Below, one piece after another: positions 1 to 6,144 of a stretch of DNA of 7,843 nucleotides. A program made the position numbers and the translations under genes. Under the pieces are notes generated by a model that was not told the DNA's origin, made no database searches, and saw nothing but the letters and a program-made list of their open reading frames with translations. Position 1 is the stretch's first letter. Every line of letters starts with the position of its first letter. Origin of the DNA: Gemmatimonadales bacterium (GTDB taxonomy: Bacteria; Gemmatimonadota; Gemmatimonadetes; Gemmatimonadales; GWC2-71-9); the NCBI GenBank assembly GCA_013812695.1, contig JACCSZ010000030.1:1-7843 (forward strand), in the 5' to 3' direction.

Positions 1-1835
1 ACCTGCGCGGTCGTGCTCGCCGCGTGCGCCAGGAAGCCGAGCCGTGGGTCGTCGGCGAACACCTTCTGCCAGCCGGCGGTGAGCGTCACCGTCAGCACCC
101 ACGCGAGCGGTACCAGCGTCACCCAGGCGTAGCGCGCTTTGCCGCTCTTGATCAGCACGGTCGTCCCCACGCACAGCGCCACGGCCGCCAGCAACTGGTT
201 GCTGATCCCGAACAGCGGCCATAGCGAGTTGATGCCCCCGAGCGGATCGAGCACGCCCTGCACCAGGAAGTATCCCCAGCCGGCCACCACCGCCGCGGAC
301 GCCAGGATGGTGCTCGGATACCAGGACGTGCGGCCCAGCGGCGCCCAGGCATACCCGGCGAGCTCCTGCAGCATGAACCGCCCGACCCGGGTGCCGGTGT
401 CCACCGTCGTCAGAATGAACAGCGCCTCGAACATGATGGCGAAGTGATACCAGAGCGCCATCAGTCCCTGGCCGAACGCGCCGCTCAGGATCACCGCCAT
501 GCCCACCGCCAGCGACGGCGCGCCGCCGGAGCGGCCGAGCAGCGTCCCTTCGCCCACACTATGGGCGAGCCCGGTGATCTGCTCGGGCGTGACGGCGAAG
601 CCCCAGGTGCGGATGACCGCGGCGGCCGTTTCGGGCGTGCCGCCCAGCGTCGCGAGCGGCGCGTTGATGGCGAAGTAGATGCCGGGGTCGAGCAGCGCGG
701 CCGCGCACAGCGCCATCACCGCCACGAACGACTCCATCAGCATCCCGCCGTAGCCGATGTAGCGGGCGTCGCTCTCGCGGACCAGCATCTTGGGAGTGGT
801 GCCCGACGCCACCAGCGCGTGGAACCCGCTGATGGCGCCGCACGCGATCGTGATGAACGCGAACGGGAACAGCTTGCCCGCGAACACCGGCCCGGTGCCG
901 TCGACGAAAGTCGTCACCGCCGGCATCCGGAGCGGCGGCAGCACGAGCAGGATGCCGAGCGCGAGCAGGAGGATGGTCCCGATCTTCATGAAGGTCGACA
1001 GGTAGTCACGCGGGCAGAGCAGCATCCAGACCGGCAGCACGCTGGCGATGAACCCGTAGGCGATCACCGCGTAGGCGATCGTGAGCCCCGACCACGTGAA
1101 CATCGGCGCCAGCACGGCCGATTCCGCCACGTATCGCCCGCCGACCAGCGCCAGCATCAGGAGCAGGACCCCTCCGGCCGACGCCTCGAGGGTCCGCCCC
1201 GGCCGCCACACCTTCATCCAGTAGCCCATCAGCACGGCGATCGGGATGGTGCAGAGGATGGTGAACACGCCCCACGGGCTGTCCTTGAGCGCGTTCACCA
1301 CCACCAGCGCGAGCACGGCTAACAAAATCACCATGATGGCGAGCACCGCGACCATCGCCAGGATGCCGGTGACCGCGCCGGTCTCCTCCTTGGCCATCTG
1401 GCCGAGCGACTTGCCGTCGCGCCGCATTGAGGCGAACAGGATCACGAAGTCCTGGACCGCCCCCGCCAGCACCACGCCGAACACGATCCAGATGGTTCCC
1501 GGCAGGTAGCCGAACTGCGCCGCGAGCACCGGGCCTACCAGCGGGCCGGCGCCCGCAATCGCGGCGAAGTGATGGCCGAACAGGACCCAGCGCGAGGTCG
1601 GCACGTAGTCGCGGCCGTTGGCCAGCCGCTCGGCCGGTGTGGCGCGGCGATCGTTCAGGCCGAAGACGCGGTCGGCGAGGAAGCGGCTGTAGAAGCGGAA
1701 GGCGACGAGGTAGGTGCCGACGGCGGCGAGGATCAGCCACGCGGCGCTGATGGTCTCGCCCTGGTGCAGCGCCAGCACGCCCCATCCGGCGGCGCCCGCG
1801 AGGGCGACCGAGAGCCAAGCGAGCGTTCGAAGCAT
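1..1835 (-). CDS. cstA: Carbon starvation protein CstA, peptide/pyruvate transporter (3' end outside window)
   Basis: Inner-membrane transporter of the CstA family, whose members import peptides or pyruvate, often during carbon limitation. The reverse strand reads open from ATG 1835 to the window edge: 611 complete codons plus two bases, with no stop. E. coli CstA has about 700 residues, so only a C-terminal part should be missing. Family hallmarks are plain: GHHFAAIAGAGPLVGPVLAA near residues 87-106, then GYLPGT, GAVQDF, SGTTPK near 343-348 and FGISNQLLAA near 541-550. Many hydrophobic helices run throughout. The ATG is chosen because the helix MLRTLAWLSVALAG follows it and a -10-like box lies 6 nt upstream; there is no Shine-Dalgarno. 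It diverges from the SDR gene across an 85-bp gap. Family membership is certain; whether the substrate is peptide or pyruvate cannot be read from the sequence. Confidence 0.97.
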   Translation of the reverse strand, partial: MLRTLAWLSVALAGAAGWGVLALHQGETISAAWLILAAVGTYLVAFRFYSRFLADRVFGLNDRRATPAERLANGRDYVPTSRWVLFGHHFAAIAGAGPLVGPVLAAQFGYLPGTIWIVFGVVLAGAVQDFVILFASMRRDGKSLGQMAKEETGAVTGILAMVAVLAIMVILLAVLALVVVNALKDSPWGVFTILCTIPIAVLMGYWMKVWRPGRTLEASAGGVLLLMLALVGGRYVAESAVLAPMFTWSGLTIAYAVIAYGFIASVLPVWMLLCPRDYLSTFMKIGTILLLALGILLVLPPLRMPAVTTFVDGTGPVFAGKLFPFAFITIACGAISGFHALVASGTTPKMLVRESDARYIGYGGMLMESFVAVMALCAAALLDPGIYFAINAPLATLGGTPETAAAVIRTWGFAVTPEQITGLAHSVGEGTLLGRSGGAPSLAVGMAVILSGAFGQGLMALWYHFAIMFEALFILTTVDTGTRVGRFMLQELAGYAWAPLGRTSWYPSTILASAAVVAGWGYFLVQGVLDPLGGINSLWPLFGISNQLLAAVALCVGTTVLIKSGKARYAWVTLVPLAWVLTVTLTAGWQKVFADDPRLGFLAHAASTTAQ

Positions 1836-1841
1836 ACCGGC

Positions 1842-1870
1842 AATTAACAGCGCCGGCCGCGGCAGGTGAA
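1842..1870 (-). promoter_or_regulatory. Predicted cstA promoter, leaderless type
   Basis: On the minus strand TTCACC (1870-1865), a 17-bp spacer and TTAATT (1847-1842) resemble sigma70 -35 and -10 boxes with ideal spacing. The ATG follows after only 6 nt, so transcription would begin at or next to the start codon. A short inverted repeat, CCGGC at 1837-1841 and GCCGG at 1852-1856, brackets the -10. It could be an operator but may be chance in such GC-rich DNA. Confidence 0.5.
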
Positions 1871-1884
1871 GGCCGGAGGGCTCC

Positions 1885-1913
1885 TTGCCGTCCCTTCGGG
1901 CGCGCCGTACTTT
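1885..1913 (+). promoter_or_regulatory. Predicted SDR-gene promoter, leaderless type
   Basis: TTGCCG (1885-1890), exactly 17 bp, then TACTTT (1908-1913) resemble sigma70 -35 and -10 boxes. ATG 1921 follows after 7 nt (CGCTCCC) with no Shine-Dalgarno, which fits a leaderless mRNA. Its -35 lies only 14 bp from the -35 of the divergent cstA promoter, so a regulator bound between them could affect both genes. Confidence 0.55.
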
Positions 1914-1920
1914 CGCTCCC

Positions 1921-2787
1921 ATGCCATTGCCATCCTTCGGGTTCGGCCACCGGCCGTCGTGGGAGCACAAGGCTCTCGACGCGAGCGGAGCCGCCCTGGA
2001 AGAGCCCCAGCCGCAGCCGGCCCGCACCGGCTGGCGGGGCAAGGTGGCTGTCGTCACTGGCGGCGCCACGGGCCTCGGCCGGCACATCGCCATCGAGTTC
2101 GGCAAGCTCGGCTGTCACGTCGGGTTCTGCTTCGTGAACATGCCGGGGCGCGACGTGAGCGAGCAGGCGCTCCTGACCGAGGCCGCGCTCGCGGCCCTGG
2201 GCGTCGGCGTCGTCGCCATGCGCTGCGACGTCCGGGACCGCGCGGCGGTCGAGCACTTCGTGGCCGAGACCCAGCAGCGGCTCGGCGGCGTGCATTTCCT
2301 GATCAACAACGCCGGCATCGCCAACGACGGCGCTCTCTGGCGGCTGAGCGACGACGCCTGGCGCGAGGTGCTCGACACCAACGTCACCGGCGCGTTCAAC
2401 TGCATCCGGTCCGTGGCGCCGATCTTCCGGAGCCAGCACTACGGCAAGATCGTGAGCGTCAGCGCGCACCAGGCGGAGCGGCCGGGGTTCGGCGTCGCCA
2501 ACTACGCCGCGAGCAAGGCTGCCCTCCTCGGCCTCACCCGCGCCGCCGCCGTCGAGCTCGGGCCCGCGAACGTCAACGTCAACGCGGTCGCGCCGGGATT
2601 CATCCGCACCGAACGGATGGCCATGCTGCCGGCCGAGGTGATCGAACGGGCGCAGAAGAGCTCGGTGCTCGGCCGGGTGGCGGAGCCGGACGACGTGGCG
2701 CACGTGATCTCGTTCCTGTGCTCGGAGTCGGCGCGGCACATCACGGGGCAGACGATCGTGGTGGATGGGGGGTTGTCGCTGGAGTAG
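1921..2787 (+). CDS. Short-chain dehydrogenase/reductase, FabG-like, with catalytic Ser position occupied by Ala
   Basis: Cytosolic NAD(P)-dependent oxidoreductase of the classical SDR family, 288 residues; substrate unknown. The Rossmann glycine motif TGGATGLG is at 46-53, CDV at 102-104, NNAG at 129-132, the structural Asn at 154 (DTNVTG), YAASK at 195-199 and the PGFIRT loop at 225-230; it ends with VDGG. Aligned without gaps to FabG between the GKIV strand and the active-site Tyr195, the catalytic serine position is Ala182 (VSVSAHQ), with a serine one residue earlier. About 38 residues precede the usual FabG start, rich in Pro and Glu. ATG 1921 is preferred over an in-frame TTG at 1885 because that TTG is the probable promoter -35 box. 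Activity may be altered or lost. SDR membership is near certain. Confidence 0.93.
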   Translation: MPLPSFGFGHRPSWEHKALDASGAALEEPQPQPARTGWRGKVAVVTGGATGLGRHIAIEFGKLGCHVGFCFVNMPGRDVSEQALLTEAALAALGVGVVAMRCDVRDRAAVEHFVAETQQRLGGVHFLINNAGIANDGALWRLSDDAWREVLDTNVTGAFNCIRSVAPIFRSQHYGKIVSVSAHQAERPGFGVANYAASKAALLGLTRAAAVELGPANVNVNAVAPGFIRTERMAMLPAEVIERAQKSSVLGRVAEPDDVAHVISFLCSESARHITGQTIVVDGGLSLE

Positions 2788-2790
2788 CGT

Positions 2791-2828
2791 GGTGGGGGAG
2801 GGGCTCTCGCTTCAACCATCCCCCCACC
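2791..2828 (+). repeat. G-rich/C-rich inverted repeat between the SDR gene and the next gene, possible weak terminator
   Basis: GGTGGGGG (2791-2798) is perfectly complementary to CCCCCACC (2821-2828), with 22 nt between. It starts 3 bp after the SDR stop. No U-run follows (the next bases are TCCATTAGC), so it is not a classical intrinsic terminator. It could still slow polymerase or protect the 3' end, and it overlaps the presumed -35 region of the next gene. Confidence 0.3.
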
Positions 2829-2838
2829 TCCATTAGCT
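2811..2838 (+). promoter_or_regulatory. Predicted promoter of the exported protein / isocitrate dehydrogenase operon
   Basis: TTAGCT (2833-2838) lies 7 nt before GTG 2846, the same geometry as the other first genes in the window. A weak -35 candidate TTCAAC (2811-2816) sits 16 bp upstream. No Shine-Dalgarno precedes the GTG. The -10 call rests mainly on the repeated spacing; the -35 is poor. Confidence 0.4.
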
Positions 2839-2845
2839 TCCCGCC

Positions 2846-3469
2846 GTGCCCCGACCCGCCGCATTGACGCTCGCGTTGTCACTCCTGCTGGCCGTGCCCC
2901 TCGCCGCCCAGCGGTCACCGCCGATGCTCCCGGTGCCGACCGAGGGCCTGGCGGGCCAGCAGGTGGCCGTCGTGCCGCTGACCCTCATCGCCACCGATCC
3001 CGCCTTCCAGTCCGATACCCTGTTCGACGCCTACCGCGACCGCCGCCTGGCGCTCTCGTGGGTCGACTCGCTCATCGGCGAGGCGCTCGTGGGCCGGGCA
3101 CCCGAGGTCAAATGGGTGCTGCCGCCCCAGCTCCGAAAAATTGCCCGCCGGGCGCCCGGCATGGTCGAGGACCCCGACCACATGGGCCAGGCGCTGCTCC
3201 GCTCCCCCAAGCTCAAGGACGTCCCCGATCCGCTCCGGGCCTCGCTCCGGAACCTGATGGCGGTGGTCGGCGGCCGGGTGGTGATGGTGCCGGCGGCGCT
3301 CGGGTTCAGCCCCGATTCCGGCGGACGCGTGCGCGCCGAGCTCTCGCTCGTGGCCGCGGACACCCGGCGCGGCAAGGTGCTCTGGCGCAGCGTCGCGCTC
3401 GGCAGTGGTCCCACCCCCTCCGCCGCGCTGGTCGCGGCGCTCGACGCGGTCCTGCCCCTCACCCAATGA
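2846..3469 (+). CDS. Exported protein of unknown function
   Basis: 207 residues, not recognised as a named family. The N-terminus is a typical Sec signal peptide: basic start, hydrophobic core about 5-19, predicted cleavage around LAA|Q at 19-22. There is no lipobox cysteine, so the mature protein should be periplasmic or secreted. A strand-like segment QQVAVVPLTLI (38-48) and a late segment ADTRRGKVLWRS (171-182) recall the 'VAVLPF' and 'D..TG.VLW' patterns of TolB-N/CsgG-like envelope proteins. That resemblance is weak and only a suggestion. The GTG start is supported by the signal peptide directly behind it and the -10-like box 7 nt upstream. The isocitrate dehydrogenase ATG follows 10 bp after the stop, so the two are probably co-transcribed. 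Confidence 0.8.
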   Translation: MPRPAALTLALSLLLAVPLAAQRSPPMLPVPTEGLAGQQVAVVPLTLIATDPAFQSDTLFDAYRDRRLALSWVDSLIGEALVGRAPEVKWVLPPQLRKIARRAPGMVEDPDHMGQALLRSPKLKDVPDPLRASLRNLMAVVGGRVVMVPAALGFSPDSGGRVRAELSLVAADTRRGKVLWRSVALGSGPTPSAALVAALDAVLPLTQ

Positions 3470-3479
3470 CGCGCGACCG

Positions 3480-4496
3480 ATGACCTACGACGTCACCCTC
3501 ATCCACGGCGACGGCATCGGCCCCGAGATCACGGCCCAGACGGTGAAGGTGCTCGAGGCCACCGGCCTCCGGTTCCACTGGGACGAAGAGCTGGCCGGGA
3601 TGGCCGCCGTGGACGCCACCGGCACGCCGCTGCCCGACGCCACCGTCGAGAGCATTCGGAAGAACGCCCTCGCCCTCAAGGGCCCGCTCACCACCCCCAT
3701 CGGCACCGGCTTCCGCTCGGTCAACGTCGGACTGCGGAAAGAATTCGAGCTGTTCGCCAACGTGCGACCGGCCCGGAGCCTAGTGCCCGGCGGCCGCTTC
3801 GAAAACGTCGACATCATCCTGGTGCGCGAGAACCTCGAGGGGCTCTACATCGGGGTCGAGCACTTCGTGCAGATCGGCGACGACCCCCGGGCCGTCGCCG
3901 AATCCATGGCCATCGTCACCCGCGCCGGCTGCGAGCGCATCATCCGATACGCGTTCGAGTACGCGCTCAAGCACGGGCGAAAAAAAGTCACCATCGTCCA
4001 CAAGGCCAACATCCTCAAGATGGTGAGCGGCCTGTTCCTCGAGGTGGGCCGCGGGGTCGCGGCCGAGTACGCGGGGCGAGTGGAGGCCAACGACATGATC
4101 GTCGACAACACGGCCATGCAGCTCGTCATGCGCCCCGAGCAGTTCGACGTGATGGTCACCACCAACATGTTCGGCGACATTCTGAGCGACGAGGTCTCCG
4201 GTCTCGTCGGCGGCCTCGGGTTGGCCCCGGGCGCCAACATCGGCACCAAGGCCGCCATCTTCGAGGCGGTGCATGGGAGCGCGCCCGACATCGCGGGGCA
4301 AGGCGTCGCCAACCCGTCGGCGCAGATGCTGGCCGCCGCCATGATGCTCGACCACATGGGCGAGCTCGACCGTGCCCAGCGCATGCGCGACGCGGTGGCC
4401 GACACGATCGTCCGCGACAACATCAGGACCCGCGACCTGGGCGGCTCGGCGTCCACGGAGGAGTTCGGACGTGCGGTTGCCCGGCGGGTTGCCTGA
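3480..4496 (+). CDS. icd: NAD-type isocitrate dehydrogenase (isocitrate/isopropylmalate dehydrogenase family)
   Basis: Cytosolic beta-decarboxylating dehydrogenase, most likely converting isocitrate to 2-oxoglutarate in the TCA cycle. It has 338 residues, the short form rather than the roughly 416-residue E. coli enzyme. Visible elements: HGDGIGPE (9-16); the substrate loop with Ser80, Asn82 and Arg86 (RSVNVGLRK), which is the isocitrate S-x-N pattern rather than the isopropylmalate leucine-rich loop; NVRPARS (94-100); VREN (115-118) with Tyr123; Lys175 (HKANI); metal-binding Asp233 and Asp237 (GDILSDE). Asp270-Ile271 in HGSAPDIAG is the NAD-preferring pair; NADP enzymes carry Lys-Tyr here. 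ATG 3480 gives the exact family N-terminus; an in-frame start further upstream would run into the preceding gene. No clear Shine-Dalgarno is seen. Homoisocitrate or another family substrate is less likely but not excluded. Confidence 0.9.
   Translation: MTYDVTLIHGDGIGPEITAQTVKVLEATGLRFHWDEELAGMAAVDATGTPLPDATVESIRKNALALKGPLTTPIGTGFRSVNVGLRKEFELFANVRPARSLVPGGRFENVDIILVRENLEGLYIGVEHFVQIGDDPRAVAESMAIVTRAGCERIIRYAFEYALKHGRKKVTIVHKANILKMVSGLFLEVGRGVAAEYAGRVEANDMIVDNTAMQLVMRPEQFDVMVTTNMFGDILSDEVSGLVGGLGLAPGANIGTKAAIFEAVHGSAPDIAGQGVANPSAQMLAAAMMLDHMGELDRAQRMRDAVADTIVRDNIRTRDLGGSASTEEFGRAVARRVA
4457..4463 (+). promoter_or_regulatory. Strong Shine-Dalgarno that sets the GTG start at 4471
   Basis: GGAGGAG lies 7 nt before GTG 4471, inside the last codons of the isocitrate dehydrogenase gene. 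It is the clearest ribosome binding site in the window. It decides between this GTG and an ATG at 4372 in the same frame, which would overlap the dehydrogenase by 125 bp. Confidence 0.75.
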
Positions 4497-4764
4497 GGTT
4501 CCCTGCGTCAAATGTGACCGTCGGGTGGCGGGCCTTCCCTGGGGAGAGCTGTGCCCGGACTGTCGCGCCGAGCGACGTGGCCGTGCAACCCGGCTGGCCA
4601 ACCGCATCTCCCTCGCGGCGACGGCGCTGATGGCGGCGTACGTCGCATTCCAGTTTCCAGGCGATCCGTCGTCCAGGCTCTACGGGGCCGTCGCGGTGCT
4701 CGCCACCTACATCATCGTGCGACGGGTCGCGAGCCGCGTCGCCATGGAGCTGCTCCCCCAATGA
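4471..4764 (+). CDS. Small zinc-ribbon protein with two membrane segments, unknown function
   Basis: 97 residues, no named family recognised. Cys12-x2-Cys15 and Cys28-x2-Cys31 form a probable four-cysteine zinc ribbon (PCVKC, LCPDC). A basic stretch (RAERRGRATR, 32-41) follows, then two hydrophobic segments at about 45-61 and 70-83 joined by a short loop, and a basic tail. By the positive-inside rule the ribbon and the tail should face the cytoplasm, with a hairpin in the membrane. The gene starts 26 bp before the dehydrogenase stop, has a strong Shine-Dalgarno, and its stop overlaps the next ATG (ATGA). These overlaps imply translational coupling within one operon. The gene is judged real from the cysteine spacing, the ribosome binding site and the overlaps. 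Function is unknown. Confidence 0.75.
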   Translation: MRLPGGLPEVPCVKCDRRVAGLPWGELCPDCRAERRGRATRLANRISLAATALMAAYVAFQFPGDPSSRLYGAVAVLATYIIVRRVASRVAMELLPQ

Positions 4765-6134
4765 CCACCGCGCGCGCCGCCGCCCTGCTCCTGCTGCTCG
4801 GTTCCACACCCGCCTCCGGGCTCGGCGCCCAGACGTCGCTCACGATCTACAACGACGGCCGCGTGCTGGTGCGCCGGAGCGTGACCCTGGCCGTGCCCAA
4901 GGGCCCGAGCGCGCTGCGCGCGACGCTCGGCCCGCTCGACCCCGCGTCGATCTTCTCGCTCGACCCCGACGTCGCGATCCAGGGCCTCCGCTACGACGGC
5001 GCGGTCGACGAGGGCAGCGTGCTCCGGCGCTCGGTCGGACGGCGCCTGATCTTTCGCCTCCCCGAGTCCAAGGACACCATCAGCGCCCTCGTGCTCGGCG
5101 TCGACCCGCTCCGGCTCCAGCTCCCCGACGGCAGCGTCACCTTCAGCCCCCCCGGCGCCGCGCTCTATCCGGGCGACGTGGTCGTGGCCGACCCCACCGT
5201 GTCGCTCCAGGTGGAGAGCGGACGCGCGCAGGACCGGCTCCGCCTGGGCTACTTCACCGGCGGCGCCTCGTGGCGGGCGAGCTATCAGGTCGTGCTGGGT
5301 GCGGCCGACGCACGGGTGACCGGGAGTGCGGTGCTGGCATCGCAGACGCTCAGGGCGGAGGACGCCGAAGTGCAGTTGCTGGCCGGTGCGGTGGGCCGGG
5401 CGGAGGAGGAGCAGCCGCCGATGCCGCTCCAGGAGCGCGCCGCGATGGCGGACATGGCCGTGCAGAAGACCCAGGCCGTGGGCGAGCAGCGGGTCGGCGA
5501 GTTTCACCTGTACTCGCTCCCCGGCCGAAGCTCGCTCCTGCCCGGGCTCACCACCACGGTGGCGCTGTTCGACCCGGCGCGGGTCAAGTACGATCGCAGC
5601 TACGTGGTCCGCGGCCAGGTGCCGTGGTGGGGGATCCTGCCGCAGCAGGGCGACGAGAGCGAAGCGCCGGTCGAGGTGTTCTACACGCTCGCGCGGCCCC
5701 GCAAGACCGAGCTCGGCGATCGCCCGCTCCCCGCCGGCACCGTGCGCCTGTTTCAGCCGGACAGCGCCGGGCGCGCGCAGCTCGTCGGCGAGGCGTTCAT
5801 GGATCACACCCCCGCCGGCGAGGACGTGCGGCTCTCCGCGGGAACCGCCTTCGACCTGACCGCCCGGCGCGTGCAGACGACGTACGTCACGCGGCGCGAC
5901 AGCACCCGGGCCGGCTGGCGCACGCTCGCCACCGCCGACTACCGGGTCACCGTCCGGAACGCCACCGACAGCGCCGCCACGGTCAATGTCCCGGAGGAGC
6001 GGCACGGTGAGTGGAGCGTGTTGCAGAGCAGCGTGCCGGCCGAGAAGGTGTCGTCCACGATCACGCGCTTCCGGGTCAAGGTGCCGGCGCGGGGGGAGGC
6101 GGTGCTCAGGTATCGGGTGCGCGTGGTTTGGTGA
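4761..6134 (+). CDS. Exported DUF4139 domain protein
   Basis: 457 residues, exported. Signal peptide at about 1-24 (Leu-rich core 6-13, predicted cleavage LGA|Q). The mature part opens with LTIYNDGRVLVRRSVTLAVP (27-46), the typical N-terminal strand of this family. LGYFTGGASWRASYQVVL (162-179) marks the start of the DUF4139 region, and the protein ends in a beta-rich stretch with the family's closing LRYRVRV. A low-complexity, charged linker with Met, Ala and Gln lies at about 214-245. The long coiled coil found in MuiA-type relatives is not apparent. Biochemical function of DUF4139 is not established; a structural envelope role is plausible. ATG 4761 overlaps the stop of the zinc-ribbon gene; GGAG lies 11 nt upstream, so coupling probably drives initiation. 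A large inverted repeat begins 11 bp after the stop. Confidence 0.88.
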   Translation: MTTARAAALLLLLGSTPASGLGAQTSLTIYNDGRVLVRRSVTLAVPKGPSALRATLGPLDPASIFSLDPDVAIQGLRYDGAVDEGSVLRRSVGRRLIFRLPESKDTISALVLGVDPLRLQLPDGSVTFSPPGAALYPGDVVVADPTVSLQVESGRAQDRLRLGYFTGGASWRASYQVVLGAADARVTGSAVLASQTLRAEDAEVQLLAGAVGRAEEEQPPMPLQERAAMADMAVQKTQAVGEQRVGEFHLYSLPGRSSLLPGLTTTVALFDPARVKYDRSYVVRGQVPWWGILPQQGDESEAPVEVFYTLARPRKTELGDRPLPAGTVRLFQPDSAGRAQLVGEAFMDHTPAGEDVRLSAGTAFDLTARRVQTTYVTRRDSTRAGWRTLATADYRVTVRNATDSAATVNVPEERHGEWSVLQSSVPAEKVSSTITRFRVKVPARGEAVLRYRVRVVW

Positions 6135-6144
6135 CCCCGCCGTG

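Noticed and set aside
444..1322. 292-codon plus-strand open frame
   Set aside because: It lies antisense to clearly recognisable cstA and has the Arg/His/Gln/Glu-rich composition of a GC shadow.
1006..2739. 577-codon open frame on the minus strand across cstA and the SDR gene
   Set aside because: It spans two genes on opposite strands, is Arg/Gly/His-rich low-quality protein, and is an effect of high GC. The real minus-strand frame over the cstA part is cstA itself.
1866..2867. 333-codon plus-strand frame overlapping the SDR gene
   Set aside because: Out-of-frame reading of the SDR; no motifs and Arg-rich.
3405..3479. Longer N-terminus for the isocitrate dehydrogenase
   Set aside because: It would overlap the upstream gene, and the family N-terminus begins at ATG 3480.
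4372..4470. Upstream ATG for the zinc-ribbon protein
   Set aside because: It would add 33 Arg/Ser/Thr-rich residues read out of frame within the dehydrogenase; the GGAGGAG before GTG 4471 is far better.
4707..6005. 432-codon minus-strand open frame
   Set aside because: It is the antisense of the DUF4139 gene, with no recognisable domain.
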